DNA of 64,000 nt from assembly GCA_036571765.1 (NCBI GenBank), contig BROE01000016.1, positions 8,994,892-9,058,891 on the forward strand. Direction: 5' to 3'. The position numbers and the translations under genes are program-made. The first letter of the stretch is position 1; every line of letters starts with the position of its first letter. The DNA is from Plecoglossus altivelis. Lineage: Eukaryota; Chordata; Actinopteri; Osmeriformes; Plecoglossidae. Positions 10,427-20,945 of this stretch are shown piece by piece. The notes under the pieces were generated by a model, which saw only the letters and a list, made by a program, of their open reading frames with translations, had not been told where the DNA came from and did no database searches.

Positions 10427-10612
10427 TCCCCCCCCCCCCCTCCTCCTCCCATCCTCCTCCCTTCTCCCCCTGCACTCTCCTCCTCCTTTTCCCCCCAGCC
10501 CTGCCCTCTCCTTCCTCCCCCTCTTCCCCTCCTCTCCCCCCCACTCCGTCCTCCTCCCTCTCTGCCCCGCCATCTCCCCCCCCCCCGCCCCCCCCGCCCC
10601 CCACACCGTCTC
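10388..10612. repeat. C/CCT-rich tract (G-rich in the transcript)
   Basis: More than 200 bases of CCCCT and CCTCCT words with C-runs of 7-13, for example near 10428-10440 and 10577-10600. On the meis1 transcript strand this gives many closely spaced G-runs, strongly G-quadruplex-prone, starting about 35 nt downstream of the candidate microexon donor. Confidence 0.93.
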
Positions 10613-10643
10613 TTGTTCTGCTTTCTCATAGAAATCCACTTAC

Positions 10644-10655
10644 CTCCGATATAGG
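10644..10655 (-). other. candidate 12-nt in-frame meis1 microexon
   Basis: On the transcript strand CCTATATCGGAG is bounded by an acceptor-like CGAGTGACCCCCAAACAG, with CTCTTGTTTTTG upstream, and by GTAAGTGG, a perfect-consensus donor. Inserted between exon 10 (phase 1) and exon 11 it keeps frame and adds Ala-Tyr-Ile-Gly between NRA and VSQG. MEIS2 is known to carry an optional short insert (GFLLDPS) at this same position. No transcript evidence is available. Confidence 0.35.
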
Positions 10656-11320
10656 CTGTTTGGGGGTCACTCGAGCAAAAACAAGAGCTCGGCCTCACTG
10701 AATGCCTTTGAACTTTACTGAGCCCCTAATGCCAGGGTGACCCCTGACCCCTATTACAGGTAATAAAGTTTACGGCAGTCCAAACCAAGCCATGCACCAA
10801 GGGAGCGCTCACAGCAGCCGCAAATAGAGTAAGGGAGGGGTGGGAAGGCTGGGGCCCAAAAGCCAAACAAGAGTCAGCCCCCCTCCCCTCCCACCAAAAA
10901 AAAAAAAAAGGAACGAGGTCTAGTTCTCAAGTGTTTTGGTTTGGAGGGGGGTGGGGCGGTATGTTTCCCTTCGTCCTCTGTAACGAGAAAAAGAGAGAGA
11001 GAGAGAGGGGCAGGAGTGGGGGGGGGGGGGGTAAGACCTTATGGAGAACACTGCTAGTGCTGTGGACGTCAACCCCACTTTGTTAGAACCCGACCGTCGG
11101 TTTTTGGCTTTCGGAATTAATAGTTCATACGTTCTCGTCAAAGCCCAAAATCGCAACGTCACATAGATTAGTGCTGCTGGTTAATGCTGGTAATATGGTT
11201 TTATGGCAGTTCTTTTTAGTTGGCCAGACATGTCTTCAGACTCTTCTTTAGTTCGTCAGTCACTCTGGTTGAGTCCCAGGTAGTTTGGTTCTGGGCAGGG
11301 AGAAGGGGGGGGGCGACTGC

Positions 11321-11410
11321 TTTATTTACCGGCTGAGGAGCTTCCGGATGCATGGCTTGTTGAGGGCTTTCGCCTGCGGGACTTGAATACAGTAACTATA
11401 GGAGACTTGC
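11321..11410 (-). other. in-frame read-through of exon 10 ending at a stop/AATAAA overlap
   Basis: If the GC donor is not used, the frame continues GKSPIVTVFKSRRRKPSTSH and ASGSSSAGK, then TAA (11324-11322). The stop overlaps an AATAAA (11326-11321) on the same strand. The result would be a Meis1 form with an intact homeodomain, a basic tail (KSRRRKP) and no exon 11-13 sequence. It is inferred from sequence only. Confidence 0.3.
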
Positions 11411-11469
11411 CTGCTCGGTTCGACTGGTCGATCATAGGCTGGACTATTCTCCTCCTCGCATTTATGAAC
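11411..11469 (-). CDS. meis1: meis1 exon 10 (recognition helix), GC donor
   Basis: This 59-nt exon completes the split Trp codon and encodes FINARRRIVQPMIDQSNRA plus one base. FINARRR is the core of homeodomain helix 3: Ile at homeodomain position 50 is typical of TALE proteins, and the following Asn51 and Arg53 make base and backbone contacts. The acceptor is CTCCTTGACAG, preceded 24 nt upstream by a CT-rich minisatellite. The donor is AG|GCAAGT, so intron 10 is a GC-AG intron. The frame is proven by the next exon, which supplies TA to make Val and continue VSQGAPYNPDG. Without splicing the frame stays open for 29 residues. Confidence 0.97.
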
Positions 11470-11493
11470 CTGTCAAGGAGGAGGAGTGTGATA

Positions 11494-11690
11494 GAGGTAG
11501 AGGCAGAGAGAAGGGGAGAGGTAGAGGCAGAGAGAAGGGGAGAGGTAGAGGCAGAGAGAAGGGGAGAGGTTGAGGCAGAGAGAAGGGGAGAGGTAGAGGC
11601 AGACAGAAAGGGGAGGGGTAGAGGCAGAGAGAAGGGGAGAAGAGGAGAAGTAGAGGCAGAGAGAAGGGGAGAGAAAGAGAGAGACAAGGT
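11494..11690. repeat. 24-bp minisatellite abutting the exon 10 acceptor
   Basis: About seven imperfect copies of the 24-bp unit GAGGTAGAGGCAGAGAGAAG+GGGA. In the plus-strand frame it reads as a repeated EVEAERRG, a translation of the array and not a gene. On the transcript strand it is a CU-rich array ending about 24 nt upstream of the exon 10 acceptor. Confidence 0.95.
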
Positions 11691-12299
11691 CAGTTTACTC
11701 AGTCTTGAGATCACACAAATAAGACTTGCTCTTGTTACTGTACATGAAAGACACAGATTTGAATCCTTGAGAGGAACACGCTGTGGAAACAGCAACTTTC
11801 CAACCTCAGATCCCCTCCCACACCACCACAACAGCGGTATTAATGTCGACTTCATCTCCAGATGAGCCCGTGTGTCAGTGTGAGATCACACCTTAACAAC
11901 CCAGACTGTGTCCTGTGTACGTTTGACAGGGCAACGTGGCTTGTACAAACTTGAGTGGTTGCAACGTACGAGCTGTCAAAGCGGGCGAAACACTGCCGTC
12001 TTTGTGAACGCGAGGCTTAGCGAGGATTTCTGCATGGGGAGTTTGAGACTCGTTGACTCACGTCTATGGGTTGGCGAGGATCCACATCACAACAAGGGCC
12101 GAGGGGGTGAGTCTCTGAGACACGAGGCAGCAGTCGGCAGAAAGCTGAGTTTGGGTGCGGACTGTTTGCCGACAGAGGTGACGTGACCAATAGATAGAGC
12201 TGCTCTTCTGGTCTGGACAGTGCAAGGTGAGTATATGTTTTCACAAGGAGTGTAAAGGTGTGTGTGGGAGCGGGGTTCTTTGTGTTTGTGTGTGTGCGC

Positions 12300-12487
12300 A
12301 CTTTTTATTCATATTTTTATGTATCTTTTCAATTGTTTAAATTTGTGACTGTTTCGTTTTTAGACAATTGTACGTTTTAACTTTTAATTCGAGATCTGTA
12401 TGTTTATTGTTTGGACCTTCTTGCCACAATCAATTCCATGTTTGTGTCACCCTACATGGTGAATAAACCTGATTCTGATTCTGATCA
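12300..12487 (+). mobile_element. 3' tail of a fish non-LTR retroelement (remnant)
   Basis: T-rich sequence (TTTTTATTCATATTTTTATG) leads to TGTTTATTGTTTGGACC, then GGTGAATAAACCTGATTCTG and a short (ATTCTG)n tail at 12469-12486. AATAAA followed by CTGATTCTGATTCTG repeats is a 3'-end signature I recognise from LINE-type elements in teleost genomes. Only the tail is present and no reverse-transcriptase frame is seen upstream, so it is a 5'-truncated copy. The family assignment is uncertain. Confidence 0.5.
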
Positions 12488-12907
12488 AGACACGGTATAT
12501 GGTGTGTTTACCATATACAGCACAGCCTTGGCCCAACCCTGTCAACCTGTGCCCCCTAATAAAGGCACATGGCCACCCCACACACTATCACCCTCAACAC
12601 ACACACACACACACCATTCTGGCCTTGCTCTGTCTAACCCCTTGTGAAATGCCCCCATGACCTGTACTGACCCGGAGGAGTGAAGGCTCATGGGGGCTCT
12701 GTCTTGATTTATGTGCTTCTGCTGTTGCCCCCGCTGGACACTTCCATTTCATCTTTGGAGGGGGTGTGGGGAGGGGGGGGTGTGTGTGGGGGAATTAGTC
12801 GGCTTTGAGAAGACAATGACCACCCTACTCTTTTCAGGCTGAAAAGGCAAGGGGGCACTAATAGAACTTTTGTACACTGAAGACTGTTTAGGGTGGGGCG
12901 AGGCATG

Positions 12908-13757
12908 AGAGAGTGAGAGAGCGAGATAGAGCGAGAGTGAGAGAGAGAAAAAGAGAGAGAGCGAGAGAGAGTTAGAGAGAGAATAGGAGAACCGTGATGG
13001 CCTCAGCTTGCCCCCTAATTACAGAATGGTCCCTTCTTGTTTTATGTCTTCATCTTATTTTATTCTCGCTTTCGGCCGCCTCCCATCCCTTGGTTTTCAA
13101 CCTCACATCACCTTTCCGGAAGAGAGGGAGAGAGAGGCAAGGGAGGAGTGCAAGAATGCACTGACATGGCAGAGCACCATCAAATGAGGGAATGTCTGGA
13201 GTTTTATCGCCAACTCCCCCACCTCCCCCCACCCCACCCCACCCCACCCGCACCAAGCACCTCCCCATCTCTCCCTTCACTGCTGTGGGAGGGGTGGGGC
13301 TGAGAGGGGAAGGGGAGGAGTGAAGGGAGAGAGGCCTAGGCATTCCTTTTATTGCCCTCTCCTCCCCAGACCCCTCCTTAGCAGACCGGGGTCAACTGTG
13401 GGCCATCGCTGGCTAACTGTTGACCTCCTCTCCTCCTCCTTCCTCTGTGTTTTCGGTCCTGGTATTCCCCATATACAAGGCCAGATGCACCATGGGGGCA
13501 TGAACAAAGGATGAGCGTCTCTCTCACGATATCAACCACAGAAAGAGGGAGGGAGGGATTGAGGGAGAGAGAGAGAGAGAGAGAGAGAGGAAGGGAGGGA
13601 GGGAGGGAGAGAGGGAGAGGGAGGAAGGGAGAGGGGGAGGGAGGGAGGGAGGGCGAGAGAGGGAGGGAGGAAGGGAGAGAGAGAGAGAGAGAGAAAGAAA
13701 GAGGGAGGGAGAGCAAGAGAGAGGGAGGGAGAGTGAGAGAGAGGCAGAGGGAGTGAC

Positions 13758-13789
<32 letters not shown>

Positions 13790-13895
13790 GGAGGGAGCGA
13801 GAGAGGCAAGGGGAGTGAGAGAGGGGGAGAGAGGGAGCGATGGAGAGAGAGGGAGAGAAGTGAGAGAGCGAGAGAGAGAAGCGAGAGGCACATTT
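12908..13895. repeat. GA and GGGA polypurine arrays
   Basis: GAGAGAGCGAGA words at 12908-12985 and a 350-bp array of GAGAGA and GGGAGGGA words at 13541-13890. Between them, 12990-13540 is C/G-rich but not repetitive. Long Leu/Ser/Pro and Arg/Glu/Gly frames over the arrays are artefacts. Confidence 0.92.
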
Positions 13896-14315
13896 ACACT
13901 AACAGTTAATAAGCCAGTACCAAAAAAAAGAAAAAAAAGAGGGAAAAACCGATGGAGAGAAGGAGCGAGCTAAAAAAGTGTCCTCCTTTAGAGGGTAAGG
14001 GTTCACCTCTGTGCGACCCCTTGGCGCTATAAGGCCTGTGTTTACGGCCTGTTCAGTCCCCAGCCTCCCATCGCCACACAATGAGCCCAACTATTCAGCT
14101 CTACTCGGGACAACAATGGGGGAGCTATTTTAGTGCGACACACCACTGGTGGTACTTCTAAAGTGCCCCCTTGCCCACACCTACCCCACCCCGAAAAAAC
14201 TCAAAGGGAGGGTAAAAAAGTTTTTTTTATTTTTTGTTTCATTTAATTAAAGGAACATCTATTTAACAAGTCAAGTGAGGCACTGGACCACTTGTGTGTT
14301 AGTTTCATCCACGCC

Positions 14316-14532
14316 TTTCTTTCTTTCTTTCTATCTCTCTTTCTTATTTTTCTATTTTATTTCATTTTCTCCCTCCTTCCCTCTCTCTCTATTTCTCCCT
14401 CTCTCTCTCCCTCTCACTTTCTCCCGCCCTCCCTCCCTTCCTCCCTCCTTCCCTCTCCCTCCCTCCCTCCCACCTTCACTCCCTCCATCCTTCTCCCTCC
14501 CTCCCTCCTTCCGTCCCTCCCTCCCTCCTCCA
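14316..14532. repeat. CTTT/CCCT polypyrimidine tract
   Basis: TTTC repeats grade into CCCTCCCT repeats over about 215 bases. Confidence 0.92.
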
Positions 14533-14596
14533 AAAGAGTGGAACTGATTGCGGCAGCGTCTGCCAAGCCCCCACTAATGTCCTATTCTCATCAAAC

Positions 14597-14654
14597 ACAC
14601 ACACACACGCACGCACACACACACGCATACACACACACACACACACACACACAG
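14597..14654. repeat. (CA)n microsatellite
   Basis: An interrupted CA tract with GCAC interruptions, followed by GTGTACACACAGG. Confidence 0.93.
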
Positions 14655-14689
14655 TGTACACACAGGTGTAGCACAAACCGCACGTGAAA

Positions 14690-14835
14690 TGCCCAATTAA
14701 AAGCAAGAAATTGTCTTTTTCATCATCTGCCTTTGTTGCGTGACCAATTAGTGGATAATTTAATAACGGCCGCTGGAAAGATGCAGATTGGTGATACAAG
14801 AGGTTATCCTCCAAGCACGTCTATTTAAATGCATA
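14690..14835. promoter_or_regulatory. candidate conserved non-coding block (intron 9)
   Basis: A repeat-free block between two repeats. It has CCAATTAAAAGC, GACCAATTAGTGGATAATTT, AATAACGGCCGCTGG and ATTTAAATGCATATG, that is, several ATTA cores, a CCAAT and an octamer-like ATGCATAT. Composition and motif clustering resemble developmental enhancers found in meis1 introns; conservation is untested. Confidence 0.3.
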
Positions 14836-15599
14836 TGAAGTTCTCCGTTTCTGTCGCTTCACTCCCCCACCTCCAAACCCACACACACTCACCCACATAC
14901 TCATCCTACAGGCCGTTCCTCACCCACAAGGAATAATACCCTGACAAACAGAAAACACGACCACACACACACACGCAGGCACACGCACACACTCACAGGC
15001 GTCGGCACAGACACACAAGCCGTGACAAGGTAACATGTCCTCACACACACATCTGGGCACAGCTCCATATTTTACACACTTGGTTTCCTTGCATATTAAG
15101 ATCCAACAGTTGCTCAAAATAGCAGCCATACAGCGAGTTCACGATATAACCACAAATTTCGGGCAGCTGTCGATCAATGGAACTGACAACCTTTAGGTGA
15201 ACACAAGTCCTCACCAGCGATTCTCTCGCTTAATCAACAGGATGTTGAACTCGCCCAACATTGATTGTCTAGTGCACAACCGCAATATCCAGCCCATATA
15301 TCTTCCCAACAGAAGCACACCCACATGCATCCACACACACCATCCGGCGCGCACAGTATGCGTACACATTTGCAAAGCGCACTTCGACACATTTTCACTC
15401 ACTCCTCAAGAATGTTATCATCCCCATGGCCAAGAGCATCTCCACCTCCGTAGGTAATTAGCTGTCATATTATGCACTCACACGTCTTTATTTTGAATGT
15501 GTGTGTGTAAGAGAGGTAGGTTCATGGTTAAGGGGATCACTCCTTCATTTTCATCTAACACCTCCCATCCCCCATTGAGTCACTCGCTCATCATGCTCT

Positions 15600-15960
15600 C
15601 CTTTCCACCCCTCCTTCATCCTTCCCTCCCCTCCTTCATCCTTTTTATCCCCTCCTTCATCCTTCCCTTCCCTCCTCCATCCTTCCCTCCCCTCCTTCAT
15701 CTTTCCCTTCCCTCCATCCTTCCCTCCCCTCCTTCATCCTTCCCTCCTCTCCTTCATCCTTCACTCCCCTCCTCCATCCTTCCCTCCCCTCCTTCATCCT
15801 TCCCCCCTGTCCTTCATCCTTCCCTCCTTTCTTGCATCCTTCCCTCTCCTCCTTCGTCCTTTCCTCCCTCTCATCCTTCCCTTCCTGCTTCCTTTCCTGC
15901 CTTCATCCTTCCCTCCCTTCCTTCCTTTCCTGCATCCTCCCCTCCTTCATTCCCTTACTG
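15600..15960. repeat. ~20-bp pyrimidine minisatellite (CCTTCCCTCCCCTCCTTCAT)n
   Basis: About 16-18 imperfect units of roughly 20 bp with internal CCTCC and TTCAT words. In one plus-strand frame it reads as a 180-residue Ser/Pro/Leu-rich open frame. The periodicity and lack of any start or splice context mark it as a tandem repeat. Confidence 0.93.
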
Positions 15961-16119
15961 CTTTCTTCTCTACCTTCCTCCCTCTTGTGCATCATGCTCA
16001 GACTGTGTCATCTTCTCTGCTGTAGTCTGCTTGAAATGAACCAGGTTTAAGTAAACCAGGTTTAAATAAACTGGTCCAGCTGTCAGCAGGCTGTGATTTC
16101 ATTTACTTGACCCCCCCAC

Positions 16120-16123
<4 letters not shown>

Positions 16124-16155
<32 letters not shown>
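16124..16155. repeat. (CA)n microsatellite
   Basis: About 16 clean CA units. Confidence 0.95.
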
Positions 16156-16157
<2 letters not shown>

Positions 16158-16860
16158 CCCCCACACAAGCACACTCTCCTGACAACAGAACACATATCCC
16201 TCATCCACACAAGCTGGTGTTTTATAAAATAGGGTTCCGTGGGCACACACAGGCGTGAAGAAACACCTGCACCATCGCAAGCCAGCCCCCCCCCCCTCAG
16301 ATTTACAGTCATACACACAGTTGCCCTCTATCCTTAAACCAACTGCCACTACCACTAGCAGTAGGGAGATTGCATAAACCCACTGCCACAGATAGGAATC
16401 TGTGTGAACCTATCAAAACAAAGGGTCATGAACGAGGGGTTTCAGAGTAAGACAGGCCCCGGGGTCATGGAATCCCAACCCATTTCCATCCCTGGACACA
16501 CACACACACACTACAGCTCAGTCACCATTAACAGAGCAGTGAATGTCCTCCTAAAGCTGGTTTTACAGAGTAGAGCTGCTGTCTGGGGCTTCTAGACACA
16601 CACTTTATGAACACACGCACTAATGTAACTAGTCCTGCGTGTATGTGTGTGTTTGCGCGTGTGAATGTGCGCACGTGTGTCTACGACAACCAGCTGCCTC
16701 TCCGAGTTATGGAAAGGAAATGTTGACCGCTGAAAACCACACATGAACTCATTGGCTGTGATTGCGCTGGCTCTGCCATGCTTTCGGACATGTAAACTAG
16801 ACGCCGAAGGGAGGGAGAGCGAGATGAAGAGGGGAAAGAAAAATGGTAAAAGCATATGTT

Positions 16861-17013
16861 CTCTCTATTCTCTCTCTTGCTCTGTTTATCCCCCTCGTTC
16901 TCTTGATCTCTCTCTCCAGCCCCCCCCCCCTCTTTCCCTCTCCCTCTCTGCATCCATTCCCTCTCTCTCCCTCTTTCTCTCTCTCCCCCTCCCCCTTTCT
17001 CTCTATCTCCTCT
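16861..17013. repeat. CT-rich polypyrimidine tract
   Basis: CTCTCT and CCCT words over about 150 bases with little interruption. Confidence 0.9.
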
Positions 17014-17579
17014 GTGCAGCATGGTGGGTGCTAGGCTGGCTGGGACAGTCATCTATCAATGCCAGAATGAGGGCATTACTGTTGGCCTCGCTTTGCCCTA
17101 AAACAACATGGCTACCTACCCTTCCCTGCCCTGCCCTGCACTACACAAACACAACACTGCACAGAACTCAAGTCTGGAACAGCATACAGCCTGTAGGACA
17201 GGATCGACTGGCTCATTAAGCTGTCTGGGGTGCATGTGTGTGTGCGTGTGCGTGCGTGTGAGTGAGAGTGTGCATATGTTTGGGAGAGACAGAAATAAAG
17301 CAAAAACAGAAAGAGACTGACACTTCGGTGATCAGGATACACGATTCAAATCTATTCCCTTCTCATATCTCTTCCACACACACACACACACATTCACACC
17401 CACTCAGAGTCCTGCTGCGAGACACTGTCAGAGGGTTGCTGACATGGCTGGAAGGGGGAACGACCGCAGACACACTAAGGGTGACCCAAGCGCTCACACT
17501 GTGCTTGTGTCATATCCTCTGTCCGCTCGTGTCACATCCTCTCTCCGTCCGCGTGGCGTCTCCTCCCTGTGCCCAGCGC

Positions 17580-17612
17580 CGGGCCACCCCCCGCTGGGCC
17601 ACCCCCCGCTGG
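17580..17612. repeat. two-copy GC-rich 15-mer
   Basis: Tandem GGGCCACCCCCCGCT in two full copies followed by a partial GGGCTCGCC, the most GC-rich short block in intron 9. Confidence 0.8.
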
Positions 17613-17712
17613 GCTCGCCCGTGTTGGCAATGGAGGTGCAAGCTCACGCTAACGCTGGCATGAAAACGTTTCAGAGTTGCGAGTAAGCACACCGAAGGAC
17701 AGGGAGGGAGCG

Positions 17713-17715
<3 letters not shown>

Positions 17716-17768
<53 letters not shown>

Positions 17769-17870
17769 ACGGACAGAGAGAGAGACAAGGATGGGCAGAG
17801 AGAGACAAGGATGGACAGAGAAAGACAAGGATAGAGAGAGAGTGAGACAAGGATGGAGAGAGAGGGCAAG
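17716..17870. repeat. (GA)n plus GACAAGGATGG minisatellite
   Basis: About 25 GA units (17716-17766), then four imperfect ~20-bp units of the form AGAGAGAGACAAGGATGG. The 250-residue minus-strand Leu/Ser-rich frame over 17649-18401 is a translation of these repeats. Confidence 0.93.
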
Positions 17871-18208
17871 AGAGAGAGAGGAGGATAGACAAAAAGAGAG
17901 CAAGAGCAAAGAAGACGTGGAGAGGAAGAGGAGGGAGAGACAGAGAGGCGGAAAGTGAATCCGAGACTCGTCCGCGAGCCAAGTATGGGAGCACCCAGCA
18001 ACACGGACTGGTATTACAGTAACCTCTTTTATTGGCACACAGCATACATGAAGGCCTTTCTGTTCACCTCCACTCTGGATTTCCCCTGCCAAAGGAAGGA
18101 TGAAAAGGAAGCAGGATGAGTGGGGGAGGAAGAAGGAGGAATAAAGAGAGAAAGGGAGAGCAGCGAGGAGAAATACAGGTTTCGCCCGAGGCACGGTGTT
18201 ATGATGTA

Positions 18209-18209
18209 A

Positions 18210-18252
<43 letters not shown>

Positions 18253-18300
18253 AGGGAGAGGGAGAGAGAGAGAGGGGGGGGCAGAGGGAGAGAGAGAGGG
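18209..18300. repeat. (GA)n/(GGGAGA)n tract
   Basis: About 17 GA units followed by GGGAGA repeats and a G-run. Confidence 0.94.
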
Positions 18301-18849
18301 GCTGGCGGGAAGAGTGATGCACACACAAACACACAAACACCCAGCCTGTGTGCTACCAGCACTGACACAAGACAAGAATGCGCACATGCACGCACACGCA
18401 CGCCGACACAAACGCAAACACGGCTACTTAGTTACCAAAGACAACGGCGGAACTCTCGCGATCATACATGCATGTAAGTAATGCACAGTCAATTGGAATA
18501 CCTCACATGCCAAGACACACACCCAAACACACAGTCTTGACATCTCGTATTATCGACTGGACTCTGATCCAAACCAAGCCAGGAAATCCAGCACCGTCGA
18601 TGGAATCAGGTCATGCCATATTATTTCTAATACTTTGGCCCAACTACGACTGTTCTGGACGCATATACGCATTCTTCTGCAGAGATCTATGTAGTCGCCA
18701 TTCTCTTTTGATTCTAAATGTGTCTTTTGTTCACCCTCCATGTGATCCAAGGGTAATGTGGTGGAAGGTGTATGCGTGTGTGCGCACACGTGTGTGTATG
18801 AAGGTATAGAGGTAGTTCTTGTATGTGTTTTTGGTCCATGGTGCTCCGA

Positions 18850-19335
18850 TGTGTGTGTGTGTGTGTATGTGTGTGTGTGGTGGTATTTGGTATAAATGTC
18901 ATGGAAGTTCACACTAAAGCACCTTGACAGAGCCACAGTGTGTGGAAGATGCTTGAGGGCATGGACTGAAACCTGCAGCGTGCACGCACCCACACACACA
19001 CGCACACACAGGCGCACGCACCCGCACGCACACGCGCACACTCAAACACACACACATGCAGACACACACACACACGCACATGCACACACACAGCCCTCAC
19101 TAAATCAGAAAGAAAAATGAAAACACTTAAAAGCTTTTGTGAGAAGCCACATCAAACCGTCCAGCTCTGTTTTATCTCCCCCATGTCTGTTAGGACTCCA
19201 AACACAAACACACGCTGTCCACAACCACCTACCAAGTAGGTCAAAGGGTCCGTTTTACTTCGTTACCAAAGACAAACTGCCAAAAGATACATGCCCAGGG
19301 CAATTATGCACACACACACACACACACACACACAA
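18850..19335. repeat. GT/CA microsatellite cluster
   Basis: A GT tract at about 18850-18882, a long interrupted CA/CGCA tract at 18979-19094 and a clean CA run at 19309-19335, separated by single-copy sequence. Confidence 0.93.
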
Positions 19336-19574
19336 ACTCACTCACACTCTCCGAAAAATCTCCTCGCGCTAAGCAATCATCCCTAGCTTTCCGTGAACAA
19401 GTTCCAACATCTCTTTCTTCAGGGCTGTCAACAAAGTGAAGCATGCCAGTCATCCAACCACCTCGCCCTCTCCCTTTTCTCTCGCCCCGTTTCTGGAAAC
19501 CCGAGCCGCTGTGTGTGTGAACACGGTTCCTGCTAAGTAGAGCCCGGCGCTCGTTGGCCACGCAGGGTGCACGC

Positions 19575-19745
19575 ACACACTCTATGCTTTTAAGACGTTC
19601 GTAAAAAGGGGCCTTATTGACAAAACAATCCCTGGCCGAGGCTTAAACACTGTCTTTAAGGGCATTATTAAATTGTAGGCAGGAAGGGAGGCATGGGCAA
19701 TGGTGGAAACCCGATGACCTGAACATTGATTTTAGATCACTGGAG
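19575..19745. promoter_or_regulatory. candidate conserved non-coding block (intron 9)
   Basis: Repeat-free sequence with TTTTAAGACG, GGCCTTATTGAC and GGGCATTATTAAATTGTAGG, flanked by CA and GA repeats. Composition only; weak support. Confidence 0.2.
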
Positions 19746-19814
19746 CTTTATGGAGTCCTTCTCAGAAAGAGGGGTGGAGATCCTGAGACAGCAAGAGAGA
19801 GCAGGGGGGGATGG

Positions 19815-20030
19815 GGGGAGAGAGAGAAGCAGTGAGAGAGAGAGAGCAAGAGAGAGACAGTGAGTGAGAGGTGAGACAGACAGAATGAAAGAGAAGCAGT
19901 GAAGGAGAGAATGAGAGAAAGGAGGAAAGAGAGAGACTGAATGTGTGTCTGTATGTTTCAAACGTGCAGGCCTGTGTGGAGAACACATACACACACACAC
20001 ACACGTACACACACACACACACACACTCTC
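19815..20030. repeat. (GA)n tract and (CA)n tract
   Basis: GA-rich words with GACAGACAG at 19815-19935, then CA repeats at 19986-20030 interrupted by CGTA. Confidence 0.92.
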
Positions 20031-20907
20031 TCTCCCCTCCACACACACGTATTCTACATTCAAATTAAGATTGTGGTGGATTCCCTCGTGCTGTGTTTCC
20101 TACCCATAATTTATGAGTGATCTGCTCCCCTACCCATCCTTTAGCATTTTATATTTAATCTACTGCACCCAAGCTCACGCCTCTCATTAATATTACACAC
20201 CTACATGTGTGTTAACACGTCTATCCTATGTGAGTGTGTGTGTATGTGTGTGTGTGGGGGGGTGGCGGGGGACAGCACACAGCCCTTTAATATCTAGATG
20301 ACTCGGGTTCAGAAAGACTGTGCTGATGTGTCAATAAGGTACTGTCAGTTTCATGGGGCATTAATGATGACTGAAAGATCCACTTTGCACAGGGGATTTA
20401 TTGATATGCTGCTTTAGCTTAATGTCTTTTGTGAAAACATCACACAGGACATATTTGAAGGAAGATGTTGCCAATTGGTAGATTTCATCACATATGGGAG
20501 CGTGAGTGTGCGCGGGCGCGCACGCGTGTGTCTGCTCCGACAAACAGAATCACAGCTAGGGAAATTGCCTTCACCAAATCAGTGGGTCAGGAGGTAACAT
20601 CACCGGGGGTTGCTATGGAGACACCCAATGACGGGAGCTTCCCAGAGAGAGCAACAGCAAGCCTATGAAACGACAGTTCCTCCTCCCCGTACCTTAACTC
20701 AGTCCACAGTCTCTCTCCTTCTCTGTCTTTCGGTCCCTGTCCGCGGCTCTCTCTTGGCCTCTCTATATCTGTATCGGTTATTTCTATTCTCTTGTGAACA
20801 CTATATCTCTCTTTTTATTGCTTCCTCTCTCTGTCCATCTATCTTCTCTACTCTGTATTGCTCTCTCCATCAAACCAGCGTGCACCACCACGCACACTCA
20901 CTCACGC

Positions 20908-20911
20908 ACGT

Positions 20912-20945
<34 letters not shown>

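Larger units (their letters stand above)
9180..11410 (-). other. meis1: meis1 intron 10 (GC-AG), with assembly gap
   Basis: The apparent length of 2231 nt is inflated by a near-identical duplication across a 10-N gap. The intron starts with GCAAGT (11410) and ends CCACAG (9180). Transcript order: in-frame read-through to TAA/AATAAA (11410-11321), a candidate 12-nt microexon (10655-10644), a very G-rich stretch on the transcript strand (10612-10388), the duplication, then the exon 11 acceptor. Confidence 0.9.

Noticed and set aside
11383..11865. 160-residue plus-strand frame with EVEAERRG repeats
   Set aside because: Antisense to exon 10 and made of the 24-bp minisatellite.
15600..15960. Regular repeats resembling a CRISPR array
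   Set aside because: Head-to-tail tandem units without unique spacers, in a vertebrate intron.
15497..16039. 180-residue Ser/Pro-rich plus-strand frame
   Set aside because: Direct translation of the ~20-bp pyrimidine minisatellite.
17649..18401. 250-residue minus-strand open frame
   Set aside because: Composed of Leu/Ser/Pro runs from GA/CT arrays, no family match and no splice or promoter context.
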